From: Camelus bactrianus
Lineage: Eukaryota > Chordata > Mammalia > Artiodactyla > Camelidae
Direction of reading: 5' to 3'
NCBI RefSeq assembly: GCF_048773025.1
Contig: NC_133570.1
Location: 21,612,001 to 21,676,000 of the forward strand
Length of the DNA: 64,000 bases
Positions 47,395 to 58,343 of the stretch are shown in pieces. A program made the translations under genes and the position numbers. Below the pieces are notes generated by a model, which was not told where the DNA came from, searched no databases, and was given only the letters and a program-made list of their open reading frames with translations. Within the stretch, counting starts at the first letter, position 1; every line of letters starts with the position of its first letter.

Positions 47395-47863
47395 ATAGCC
47401 TGGGCTCTGCTCCTTGTCACCCTCCTCAGTCAGGGCACAGGTGAGACTCCAGGGAAGGGACACGGGGACATCTGACTGAGCCTTTGTGTCCCTGTCCTCA
47501 GGGTGACCTGGGGCCCAGCTCTGAACTGACTCGAGTGTCTTTTTGCTCTTTTCAGGGTCCTGGGCCCAGTCTGCCTTGACTCAGCCTCCCTTGGCTTCTG
47601 GGACCCCGGGACAGACAGTCACCATCTCCTGCGCTGGAACCAGCAGTGACATCGGGGGTTACAGTGATATTTCCTTGTACCAACAGCTCCCAGGAATGGC
47701 CCCCAACCTCCTGATTTATTATGTCAGCAATTGAGCCTCGGGGATCCCTGATCGCTTTCCTGGTTCCAAGTCAGGCAACACGGCCTCCCTGACTATCTCT
47801 GGGCTCCAGTCAAAGGACGAGGCTGATTAATTCTGTGCCTCATATACAACTAGTAACACTGTG
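47395..47863 (+). pseudogene. IGLV2: V9: IGLV2-like pseudogene
   Basis: The leader (47,395-47,440) starts ATA. The V exon (47,556-47,863) keeps Cys23 ([11 protein letters not shown]) but has Leu in place of Trp41 (ISLYQQ), a TGA stop after the CDR2 (47,732-47,734) and a TAA stop three codons before Cys104 (47,828-47,830). The donor, acceptor, octamer and heptamer are intact. Flanks match V2, which is functional-looking. Several independent hits suggest an old inactivation. Confidence 0.95.
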
Positions 47864-47902
47864 CACAGTGGTCCACGGTCATGGGGAAGCGAGATCACAA
47901 CC
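47864..47902 (+). other. V9 recombination signal (23-RSS)
   Basis: CACAGTG 47,864-47,870, 23-bp spacer, nonamer ATCACAACC 47,894-47,902 (weak, as in V3). Confidence 0.9.
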
Positions 47903-47929
47903 TGCCATGAGCTCACTCAGCTCTTCTCT

Positions 47930-48670
47930 CCTGAACTCAGGATCTCATTTGTTTTTCATGTTAGCTTTTTGGAAATAATTATATATTTAAATCAAACTGA
48001 AAAGATTTCATGAAGAACTCGTGCACAACCATTTCCCAGATGCAGTAGTTTGTAATGCTTTCCCACAGGTGCTTTTCGGATATCCCCTCTCCTCTCTGTC
48101 TCCGCATTTGTGTGTCTAGATGATCATCCATTATCATGCGTACATGGCGCACACTCACCAACATAGAACACTTATTTTCGGAATCACTGGGGAACAACTT
48201 CTATCTGCCTGCATCCAAGCCTTCATATTCCTTCTTAAATACACTTCAGAATCCATAAGATACATCATTTGAGGAGAATAAATCAAGGCTTTTTAATATA
48301 TTGACACATTAGAACACCCATGAACACTCTACCTAACAGAGTATTTTCATCCTCGTAAAACAAAGACTTCATCCATCACCCATCAGTAACCTTCCCCGGT
48401 CCCTCCACCCTACAGACCATTCATGTGCTTCCGGCCAGTTCTAGATTTTTCACAAATGCAGTCATATCCCACGTGGACCTTTGTGTCTGGCTCCTGTCCC
48501 CTTTTTCCAGTACTCTGTGATGGAGCTGTGGGTCTTGGGTAATCCCATTTTGAAAGTTTTGTTTAACCCCACTCTCTGCCCAGCTGAGTTCAGGTGGTTA
48601 ACTCCACCCAGCTTTGTGGGAACACTGCGCTTTCTACATCAGTTCCATTTACAAAAACGTTGACCTGCTT
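47930..48670 (-). mobile_element. Ancient LINE remnant (antisense) after V9
   Basis: Duplicate of 14,540-15,270. Non-coding. Confidence 0.5.
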
Positions 48671-50436
48671 CTTGAATGTGTCCTGTGAGTGAGCTGCACA
48701 GAGGCCCGTCTGGGACCTAGGTGGATTTCTATCCCTTAAGTCCCTCCCTAAAGTCTTTCCTGTGCTATTTGCTGTCAGAATCCATGCAAGTGTGGCTCAG
48801 AGGGCAGGTCAGGCATCATGAACTATTTTCATGTTAACTTTCCTAGCGAACCTCCATCCCACCATCTCCTCAGTCTTCCCTGGACCTTGAGTTTACTTCT
48901 CAGTCCTCCGGATCAGAAACTGTGAGGTTAATTCCCCTAATCTCTTGTCCCGTTCCTGTGACAGGACCTGTTTCCATGTCAAGGAGCAGGAGGACAGAGA
49001 GGACAGAAGCAAAGGGGATGCTCATCCCCTGGGTGGGAAGACAGCTCCTAAATCATACAGAATGGTCCTTCTGCCTCCAGCAGCACTGCCTCCCAGCTGG
49101 GGACAGGGACCTGTGAGTGTCCCGCAGTGGCTCTGACACTGGAGCTCTCCTTCTCGCCTTTCCCATATCAAGGGAAGCTGTCATGCAGCTCTTCAGTCTC
49201 AGGATGGAGCCCTTCCACCCTCAGGCTGCCTGATTCCAGGGAAAAATGGAATTTCACCCAACCTGAGTTCAATGACCTTCCAATCCCGGCGTCTTCCCCA
49301 GTCTGCTCTGAATGATTCCTTTTCTCGGTACCCAAGTAGCCTCCATGACTTCTGTGTGGGTTTTATAGGTACATTTGGTGGGAGGAAAAAAATGTGTATT
49401 TACTACATGTTATGTGAAATCAGGATGCAATGGTAGTTTTAAATTTGGTAAAACTGAAGGAGTCAGAACAACTGTGGGAGGAAAATGGGAAAGATGAGCC
49501 TGAGTTTTAAAGCCCTGAAGAAGAACCGGAGGAAATATTTTCCCAGTGGTCTTCAGTGTTCTCCTGGGTTCGGAGGTCATTTCTGTCTTGACCTGGGGAC
49601 GTGGGAAGGTGGAGCCTACAAGCAGCAAAATCACATCTTGTGACCAGAGCAATAACACAACTATGAAATGAGATGAAATCCTTGACCATCACTTGCATAA
49701 TAAATGCCACAGCTGTGGGCGCAGAAACAGCCCTTTCTCCCAGGTGCTCTCTCCTCTCATTCATCTCCTCTGAGGTCAGGACACTGGCTAGTGGGCTTGT
49801 GGATCCTGTATCTCCTGTGAGAATCAAAAGAGGAAAAAGACAGTGCCCTGCGCAGAGGGCAAAGGGCAGAATTGGGAGGGCACGCTCGGAGTCAGGATGC
49901 AGCTCCTGCCTGGTGTCCCCTGTTCCTCCTGGGAGGCCTCACGCTTGTGCACCTGGTGCTCAGTGGCACCTGTGGGGGTGGCCTGGGGGTCAGTGATCTG
50001 CTCGTGGATTTGATGTGGCAGATGCTTCAGAACAAATGGGTGGGGGTGGGGAGGTGAGCAGGCTGCAGCTGGTGGGTGCCAGCCAGAACCCAGCCAACAG
50101 CGGGTGCTTCCCTGAGATGGGCACCTCCTTTACCAGAGTACAGGCTCTGCGGAGTGAGCATCCAGCAGAGGGCACTGCAGAGTGTCCCCTGCACAAAGGG
50201 TCCCAGAGACACAGTCCCATCCCAGCAGGGACATGGAAGGTCCAGGAACACGTTAAGCAGGGCCACAGCTGGCTTTTTCTCCCCTGCAAACCAGCTAAAT
50301 ACAATTCATGTTTCTTATTTACAAGACATCTATGGGTCAAAGACTTTAATCCCCTGATCAACATAACCTTCCAGGGATGTAGAGAATCTAGTGACCAGGG
50401 CCAGGTCAAGGGTGAGGGAAGCAGGGGCAGGAGCAG
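48671..50436. other. V9-V10 spacer
   Basis: Matches 15,271-17,096 between V2 and V3. No gene recognised. Confidence 0.6.
50162..50177 (+). promoter_or_regulatory. CTCF-like motif upstream of V10
   Basis: CCAGCAGAGGGCACTG, 388 bp before the V10 start; equivalent of 16,825 before V3. Confidence 0.6.
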
Positions 50437-50488
50437 ATTTGCATGGAGGCCCCACCCTCCTCTGCAGCAGGGGGAGGGGATAAGAGAG
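50437..50488 (+). promoter_or_regulatory. V10 promoter: octamer and TATA-like box
   Basis: Perfect ATTTGCAT at 50,437-50,444 and GATAAGAGAGG at about 50,479. Confidence 0.9.
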
Positions 50489-50549
50489 GTCTGGGGGACC
50501 AGGCACAGGGTTGGGGGCTCAGAAGGCAGCACTCTGGGGCGTCTCCACC

Positions 50550-51018
50550 ATGGCCTGGGCTCTGCTCCTTCTCACCCTCCTCACTCAGGGCACAGGTGAG
50601 GCTCCAGGGAAGGGACATGGGAACATCTGGCTGGTCCTTAGTGTCTCTGTCCTCAAGGTGACTTGGCAACCAGGCCTGAACTGACCTGACTGTGTTTTTG
50701 CTCTTTTCAGGGTCCTGGGCCCAGTCTGCCCTGACTCAGCCTTCCTCGGTCTCCGGGACTCCAGGACAGACGGTCACCATCTCCTGCACTGGAACCAGCA
50801 ATGACGTTGGGGGATATAACTATGTCTCCTGGTACCAACAGCTCCCAGGAACGGCCCCCAAACTCCTGATTTATCAGGTCAATAAACGAGCCTCCGGGAT
50901 CCCTGATCGCTTCTCTGGCTCCAAGTCTGGCAACACGGCCTCCATGACCATCTCTGGGCTCCAGTCTGCGGACGAGGCTGACTATTACTGTGCCTCATAT
51001 AGAAGTAGCTACAATGTG
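50550..51018 (+). CDS. IGLV2: V10: immunoglobulin lambda variable segment, IGLV2-like
   Basis: Intact V-lambda segment. Leader exon 50,550-50,595 ([16 protein letters not shown]), V exon 50,711-51,018. The mature domain begins [16 protein letters not shown]; Cys23 ([15 protein letters not shown]), Trp41 (VSWYQQLPG) and Cys104 (DYYCASY) are present; CDR2 [11 protein letters not shown]3 germline [11 protein letters not shown]3 has TASMTIS for the usual TASLTIS. Upstream DNA follows V3, while the 3' half of the intron, the V exon and the downstream DNA follow V4. It therefore looks like a V3/V4 recombinant, or the ancestor state before doubling. It is the only intact IGLV2 gene in block B. Confidence 0.96.
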
Positions 51019-51057
51019 CACAGTGGTGCACGTTCATGGGGAAGTGAGACCAAAACA
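51019..51057 (+). other. V10 recombination signal (23-RSS)
   Basis: CACAGTG 51,019-51,025, 23-bp spacer, nonamer ACCAAAACA 51,049-51,057. Confidence 0.9.
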
Positions 51058-52009
51058 TTCTCTGAGCTCAGAGGCTCTCTCCTTGCTCAAAAGATGCTTC
51101 CACGCCCTGAGCAGCGGCCTTATGCAGCTCAGCCATGAAATGTCTGGACATCTCTCTCCTCACACAGTGAAGGTGAAGGAAACATGCACCTTGCATCATT
51201 CCCTTGGGAGACTAATCACTTCTTCTTCCCTGGAGAAATGTGTCCCAAACAGGCCACTGTTTCCAGGTCTTCATCAGCAGTGTGATGGTTAATGGTCCAT
51301 GTCTTCCTGCTTTGGGTAAGAGGTGCCCGTGCTGCTGTGAAAACACGATGGCTCGATGTGTCTGTGAGGCTGCGTCCAGAGGAGATTAGCACTGGAATCC
51401 ATCGACTCAGTCAAGAAGACCACTGGTGCCAACGGCGGTGGGCAGGGTCCCTGAGTTGAGGGTCTGAATAGAACAAAAAGGTGGGGGAAGGGGTGTCTGC
51501 TCCCTCCACATCATCAGAGACGTCGTCTTCTCCTGACCTGAGACACTGGCACTGCTGGGTCTTCAGCTGCTGAACTCAGACCAGGACTTACATCACTGGC
51601 CCCAAGTCACAGGCCTCTGGACTCAAACTGAATTAAATCACTGGCTTTCTGGGTTCTCCAGCCCTCTGCAGGGGGCCCCTCCCCTCCCAAGTGCAGGGTT
51701 ATGGTCATGGCCAGCAGAGTCCCAGCGGCCATCAGAACACTCTGCCGGGCACAGATCAGTGACCCTGGCTTGGTGATCGAGGTATTCCTAGGGGTGAAAC
51801 AGGCAGGAAGCGGGCTAAACACTTACTTGCGCTTATAAGGAAAACACGTGTAGGTCCAGTGAGCAAAAGTTTAACTCAAATCACAAAGAGAGTCACAGCC
51901 CTCAGTCAGTGGATTCCCAGCCTGGAGCCAGTTTACAGACCCAGACCCCCATGAAGGAAAGGGAGGCTCCGTCCCCTGGAGGGGGAGCTCCGGTGCATCA
52001 CTGAGAATT

Positions 52010-52580
52010 CATACTGTTGATCTTTCTCCCGGGCTTCCCCAAGGCACCAATAGCCTTTATTGGGGTAACCGTGCTTTGGGGAAAAGGAAATAATCAGACT
52101 TTTCAGGGACTACTGGACCCCGGCTGTGAACTGACATTGGTACTGGGACCCCCAAACCTCACCGTGGCCCTCCAGTGAGTCGGGGCTTCTGGAGATCAGC
52201 TGAACAGTTAATGGTGTTTTATCTCAGGTCCGTCTCAAGGTGGCTAGAGTGGGCCCCCGAATCCATTCCGTGGTCATTTCTCCAGTTCCAGAGTATAATT
52301 ACCGTGTGACCTGAACCGCCCACCATGAACTGGGTGCCATCTGATCCACCTAACTATACGGCCAGGCGCCCCCGGCAAAGAGCATAGCACAGGTGGGTGG
52401 CCGCACCACTGCGGCCCTGCTCAGGGCGTCCTCCAGGGACACAGTGAGAGGACACCTTCCATGGGCAGCACTTCCGGCAGCGCACCTGGTTGCAACTTTT
52501 GGAAGGCGAAATGGCAAAGCGTGCAATTATACGCCGATTCATGGGTTTGGCTGGATGGTCAGGGACTTGAAAGAAACATG
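52010..52580 (+). mobile_element. Retroviral pro/pol fossil (class I ERV-like), copy B
   Basis: Duplicate of 21,870-22,450, a broken retroviral protease/pol-like fragment with no flanking LTR seen. Present in both blocks at the same place. Confidence 0.58.
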
Positions 52581-53107
52581 ATAGGAAAGTTGGTCAAAAA
52601 ATTAACTTGGTGAGAGGTATGTGGATAGACCTCTCCAGGCAAAAAAAAAAAAAAGAAGATAATTTGTCCACTGTGAACACTGTGTTTGACTTCAGCAGAG
52701 GAGGATTTGTAATCAAGGGGCCAGGATGACTCACTCTGCAGGTCCCAGGCAGCATCTTTCCCAGCCCCCTCTGTCTTCATCCCACGGCCTCATGAACAGG
52801 TGTCCATGGTGACCGGGCCAGAAATTGTGCAAGGACTCAGCAACGTGGGCCACCACAAACCAAGGTCAACCCAGCAGTCCAAACAGGTCTACTCATAGCC
52901 CAGAACCTTCAGGAATGAAAGCTTGAGTCACCACCCTCCACCTCAAGGTCAAGAACCATGATGACCTGAGACGCTTGCGGAAGGCAAAGGAAACAGAGCC
53001 CGAGCAGCAGAAGGAGGGGGCTGTGGATCCCAGCTGTGCCTGGGGGACCGGCCACGGACGTGAGGGCTGCAGGCGTCAGGGGTGTTTCCTCTTCACTTTG
53101 TCGCAAT

Positions 53108-53121
53108 TGTGTGTGTTTGTG

Positions 53122-53152
<31 letters not shown>
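53108..53152 (+). repeat. GT microsatellite, copy B
   Basis: (TG)n, shorter and purer than the block-A copy at 22,977. Confidence 0.88.
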
Positions 53153-53791
53153 TCACATATTAAGCAAAGAGCTTTCTTTTCCTTCCTCTCTCATCTCCTT
53201 ATCATGTGACTGGAAGCCAGCAGCAATTCTCAGGGAGTCCCTGGACTCCATTTAGGGTTCAAATCTCCTGGAGGCAAATAATCTCCAGAGGTTTATTGGT
53301 GCCTCAGCCGCCCAAATCCCTGCAGCTGGCAGACACATGTTACAATGTGAGGGCCACCAGCTAATCACATCAACACGTCTGAAATACCCAACCCAGCCCC
53401 GTGGAGGAGGGTCACATCCCCCAACTCCGTCTTCCCTCGGTCCCTCCCCCAAGGAATTGGAAAAGACTTAGTAAATAGATATCCAGCCCAGATCAAGGAG
53501 TCCCAGGCCCCCTGAATCCTCACGCACATAAGTAACCAGACTTTGGGGTGAATCCAAAAGGGAGTCTCCAAGTGACCACACGCTTTCCCTTTACGTCGCA
53601 ATGTGCCAGAAGACACGGACAGTATTTGATAGTGAGCTACTGGCTGGACTCGAGAACTTCTAAGCTTAGGTAGAGTGTAAACTTGAGATATTTCACTTAG
53701 AGGTTTTCAAGAAAGGAGCGAGGGAGTCAGTCAGAGGCCCAAAGATGAGTCCTTCAGGCCTGAAGTCTCTTAGGAGAAAGGAGACATGCGA

Positions 53792-53807
53792 GAAGCAGGG
53801 GGCGCTG
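53792..53807 (+). promoter_or_regulatory. CTCF-like motif in V10-V11 spacer
   Basis: GAAGCAGGGGGCGCTG, a strong core match; block-A partner at 23,677. Confidence 0.62.
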
Positions 53808-55159
53808 TGGGACCACGTCTGTGTCTGTGGGGAACTGGCCCAGCTGTGACTCTTTTCAACCGACACCGTTTGCACTTCCCATCAGTGTCACCACGCAGGC
53901 CTCGGCAGCTGTGATGACCCTCACACCCAGGGAGGGTGGGCGACAGAAGAAGGGACACAGAAATAAAGCCCTCAGCACCCCCACACTTCCACACACCCTT
54001 CATCTGGCAGGTGCTCCCCCCGCTGGGTCTCAGCCCTGGGGGCAAGCAGGAAGCTGGGTGGGGGATTTGCCTGAGGGCCGCCTATCATGGAAGTGATGGA
54101 GAAGAGGAGAGTTAAGGCTGAGGGAGACCCAGTGATGCCACCACACAGTGGGGATGATGCCCGTGGGGAAAGCAGGACAGAGAATGAAAGGTCCACAGGT
54201 CAGCCTGCGATGAGCTGGTACACTGAAGGCTGGTCACCTGCGGTGGGGAGCTGTGCGTAAGAAACTGGCAAACAACCGCTTCTCTATCCGAAGTGCTGAC
54301 CTTAACCCGGTCAGCAGGATCACGCTTTACCAGGTGCGGGCGCTGTAAATCACAGTCACCATCAACAGCACCTGCTCTGATTCCAAGTACCTCCCCAACC
54401 GCACAGTAGGCACCCAGTTATACCAAAGGCTTTGCCTTTATCTGAAACGAGGTCCAAGGAGGAACTGGGTTGGAATCTGGACAGTCACCCACCCATCATT
54501 CGTTGGCTGAATGTGTCTCTCCTTCATGGAAAGAAAGAAGATCCTGACAGCCTCACAATGCCTGGCTTTGCTCACCAAGCCAGTGTCCAAACTCCTAGAG
54601 GTGCAATGAAAGAGGATCTGGGTGACCTGCAAAGATAGTGACCTTCCCAGGGGAAGACCATGTCCCAGGAGAATATTTAAATTAGCATGTGACAGCCTGG
54701 ACAAGGGGCACAAGAACTCCTGCTACGCACAGAATCCTAGAGACTGCACAGAAGATATAAACATGTCCCGTGTGGACTGTTTGGAAAAGAAGAGTTGGAA
54801 CTTCCCTCCAGGCACACCCCTGCCTGGCATGAGAGCTGATGTCTGATTTGGTGGATGGAGACCACACAGTGAAAAAGTCATGTTCAGGAAGTATTGGCAA
54901 TTATAATTAGATTATTAAATTTCCAGTAAGCATGTCACACTAATGGACCTTGCACCATCAACAGATGACAGTTAATGCACCAGATCTCTAACTGGAGCAG
55001 TGATTCCAGGAATCCTAGAGAGTAAAGATCGGAGGGCAGGGCAGACTCCCTGCCCTGGAGCTGCTTGGAGGAAATGGGGGAACAAGTCTGACCTCCTGAG
55101 TCACATGTCCTGAGCCCACAACAGCTTTGGATCAAATTTCAGCCCCAGAGGAGAAGGAC

Positions 55160-55217
55160 ATTTGCATAAATGCTAACCACTCACAGAACCAAAGGTTCAA
55201 GGAGGGAATAAGAGAGG
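55160..55217 (+). promoter_or_regulatory. V11 promoter: octamer and TATA-like box
   Basis: Perfect ATTTGCAT at 55,160-55,167 and GAATAAGAGAGG at about 55,206-55,217. Confidence 0.88.
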
Positions 55218-55276
55218 ACCTGGTGTGCCCTGCACTGCTGTCAGGTCTGAGAGCCAGAGCTCAGGGCGCCTCCACC

Positions 55277-55765
55277 ATGGCCTGGACCCCCCTCCTGCTC
55301 CCCGTCCTCTCTCTCTGCACAGGTGCTGCCTCCAGGGCTCAGACCCCAGGGGACCCAGGGATCAGCCTGGCCCTGAACATCAACTCAGCATAGGGGATGC
55401 TGCGGGGTGCGTGGTCCTAGGGAATGAGGCCCTGGTCCCCACCCTCACTCTCCTCTCCTGCAGGTTCTGTGGCCTCCTCTTCTGCACTGACTCAGCCCTC
55501 CACGGTGTCCGTGTCCTTGGGACAGACGGCCAGGATCACCTGCAAAGTAGACAGCTTAGGAAGCTATGCTGCTCAGTGGTACCAGCAGAAGCCAGGCCAG
55601 GCCCCTGTGCTGGTCATCTATGGAAATAGTAATAGGCCCTCAGGGATCCCTGAGCGGTTCTCTGGGTCCAAGTCGGGGGGCACAGCCACCCTGACCATCA
55701 GCGGGGCCCAGGCCGAAGACGAGGCCGACTATTACTGTCAGTCAGGAAGCAGCAATGCTAATGCT
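55277..55765 (+). CDS. IGLV3: V11: immunoglobulin lambda variable segment, IGLV3-like
   Basis: Intact V-lambda segment. Leader exon 55,277-55,322 ([16 protein letters not shown]), V exon 55,464-55,765. The leader/FR1 junction reads [16 protein letters not shown], one residue longer than the [10 protein letters not shown] of V7. Cys23 ([12 protein letters not shown]), Trp41 (AQWYQQKPG) and Cys104 (DYYCQSGSS) are present; CDR3 germline [12 protein letters not shown]1 and CDR2 (YGNSNRPSG) differ clearly from V5 and V7, giving diversity within the cluster. Good promoter and RSS. Its 3' flank to 56,926 matches V7's. Confidence 0.96.
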
Positions 55766-55804
55766 CACAGTGATACAGGCAGATGGGGAAGTGGGACACA
55801 AACC
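55766..55804 (+). other. V11 recombination signal (23-RSS)
   Basis: CACAGTG 55,766-55,772, 23-bp spacer, nonamer ACACAAACC 55,796-55,804 (good). Confidence 0.92.
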
Positions 55805-56926
55805 CCCTCCATCTGTGTCACCCTCTCCTCCAGCCCCAGGAGGCCTGTGGACAAAGCAGTCACTGGTCTGGCCCGGTTCCCCCAGATCTGAGCTCCCAGG
55901 CTGCCCTCCCCCCACCCTCCAGGCAGCTCCGCACACGGTGGATCAGGGGTGAAACATGGCCTGGCTGGACCAGTGTGTCCTGGGGTTGTCTGAACAGGCC
56001 ATGAATAGGGGACAGAGGTCCCGAATGGAAGGACAGTCGGAGGGACACAACTGACCAGTGGCAATTACCTCGGTATTTCCTTAAAATGGTCACCAGATTA
56101 TCCAGCGTTAGACCCCAGAATCTGCCCACTTATCTGAGCCATGGAATAGCCAGCACCTTTCACACACACTCGGTCCACTGAGTCCAAGGGGAGCAGCTGT
56201 GCTGACCAATAACCGTGATCCTTGGCCCTGACCTGATCGAGGTCGGGTGGGATTTTAGGGCTGGATCCTGAACCTCAGCGGGGACCCCAGTGACAGAGGG
56301 CTGACAGGGAGAGTCCAGGAGCTGCCTGTGGCCTGGATGAGGCCACGGGGGCAGGAGGGGAGGGGTGGCTGGTCTCCCGGGGAAGGATGGGTGATGGTGT
56401 AGCGGAGCAGGAGTAGAGAGGATCTTGGGGTTCAGTCCGGCAGGGACCTCTGTCACCTGAGTCTGGCTCCACTCTCAGGGGACACAGGGCCATCTCATCC
56501 CATCCCCCACTTCAGGAAAGGGCTGTTCTCTCCAAGGGTTTGCAGTGACTTTGTCCCAAACATGCCCCTGCAGGTCCTCTCATGGGGAATGTCTTGCCCC
56601 CTTATACTGGAGGGAAGTAACCGCAAAAACTGCAGGGAACAAACCCACCCCCATTTGGGTCCCAGGAACTCCACACCCCTGGAGACTCTGCTGCTAAGAA
56701 CTGGAAGAAAGTCCACCAGAGCCTCTGATGGACAGACAGAGGGACAGACTGCAGAGACTGAGGACAGGGATGGAAAAGGGGGACCAGCAAAGATTATTCC
56801 CTCTGTGCTTAGATGGTGACCAGCCAGGGATGGGGCTGCCAGCACAAAGCCTTGGCCAGAGAGGGACGGTCAGGGTGGGCTGGCGGGGACAGCACAATGG
56901 CCAGCGTCCATCTGTGACCACACCTG
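55805..56926. other. V11 downstream region
   Basis: Matches 34,778-35,890. The match ends at CACACCTGCT before a CCCT repeat. No gene seen. Confidence 0.65.
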
Positions 56927-56952
56927 CTCCCTCCCTCCCTCCCTCCCTCCCT
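56927..56952 (+). repeat. (CTCC)n simple repeat
   Basis: Six and a half CTCC units exactly where the V7/V11 downstream homology ends. Confidence 0.9.
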
Positions 56953-56962
56953 ATTCTGGGGA

Positions 56963-56978
56963 GAGCGCCATCTGCTCT
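56963..56978 (-). promoter_or_regulatory. CTCF-like motif, reverse orientation
   Basis: The minus strand reads AGAGCAGATGGCGCTC, a good core match and the only clear one facing the other way. Block A lacks it because the homology stops just before. Confidence 0.5.
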
Positions 56979-58320
56979 CTCTGGACTTGCTGTTCAGTCT
57001 CTCAGCGAGACTCTCGGGAATCTTCTTCCACTGTTTCTTCTTTTTTAAGTCATAATTTACATACACTAAACATCACAATTTTTAGAAACACTTTATGAGT
57101 ATTTACAAATGCATATAGAGATGTAAGCGTCCCGCCACCTCAGCAGCCAGCAGCTCAGTCATTCCCATAGCTGCCCCAGGCGCCTTTGGTGTTGGCCCCT
57201 CCTCTGGCCCCACCTCTGGGACTGCTGGTCTTCCTTCTGTCCCTACAGTTGGTCTTCAGTGTGTGTGTGTGAGGGTTATCACCCCGACATAAAATCTTCT
57301 TCCTCCACTGTTACCTTTAACGTTCAAGTAAAATTATGGCTGCTTGTCTCTCACAGCTGGTTCTGGTCGAATTTGCCTGTTTCTCTAGCCCTGGTCCTGG
57401 GACAACATTCTCTGCTGCAGCACTGTTCCTGCTGAGTCGCTGTCATCCTGAAACCTTTCTGAAGCACGCAGGACTGTCCCTGGCCCTGAGCTGACCCTGG
57501 GGACACCAGGGCACAGAACCTAGGACCTGCCCCAGGAGCCCTAGGCAGGGACAGAGCAGGGCAGCTCCTGAATGCCTCCCTCGGGCGCTGGTCACAAGCA
57601 CGCTCCCCAGCAAGCCTGCCGCAAGCCGGCTACACCCCAGAGTCAGGTCTTCGGAGAACCCCCTGCAGAGGGGTTTCCCCTCTGGCCGTTGGTCATCTAC
57701 TCCCTCAGTATTGGGGATAAACACCAAAAAGGCTTGAGCAGAACTTAGTGGTTGAATCTGTTCCTCCTTCACTTAAGAGGCTCCTTTACATAAGAAGATA
57801 AATTTTAAAAGATTGGGGGAATTTTAAATATCTGTCCGTCTTAGTGCATCTTTGCCAATACAGTATCTTTTGAGAAAAATGCTTCCATCTCACAGGAGGA
57901 GCCTCTGGGGCCTGTGAGATGGAGAGCGAGTAGGGGGCGAGGGAGTACTGACCAGCAGGAGGTAGGGGGCACCCTCCCACAGGGGAGCAGGGTAGAAGAC
58001 ACTGGACGTGACACAGCTCTCTGCTCTGGGTGGGTGGGGGTGGGTGAGGCAGGGCACAGAGGAGCCAGGGGCCCTGAGCAGGGAGTCTGCCTAGCAGGAC
58101 AGCGGGACCGGGACCTCTCTGACCCAGCCTGAATCCAGCCCTAGGACATTCTCAGTCCAGGAGAAGCCAGGGCAGCCCTGAGCACCCAGGGCTGCACCTG
58201 CACCAGCTGGGAAGGCCCAGCCCGTCCCTCAAGGGGCCCCAGGGTCCAGCCAGACTCAGATTTCCGACCACAGCCACCGCAGGAGGATGTGGTCTGCGGT
58301 GGTGGCTGGCCGGAGGCTGT

Positions 58321-58343
58321 GGGGGGGTGGGGGGTGGGGTGGG
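58321..58343 (+). other. G-quadruplex-type run
   Basis: Four G-runs of 7, 6, 4 and 3 bases separated by single T residues, a textbook short-loop G4 pattern. Confidence 0.75.

Larger units (their letters stand above)
51058..55159. other. V10-V11 spacer
   Basis: 51,058-53,895 matches 20,913-23,775; 53,896-55,159 has no close match in block A. It holds the second pro/pol fossil, a GT microsatellite and a CTCF-like motif at 53,792. No host gene recognised. Confidence 0.6.

Noticed and set aside
57280-57772. Possible J-lambda or C-lambda exon after V11
   Set aside because: No 12-RSS (heptamer CACTGTG with 12-bp spacer) followed by an FGxG J motif, and no C-lambda domain, was found anywhere in the window.
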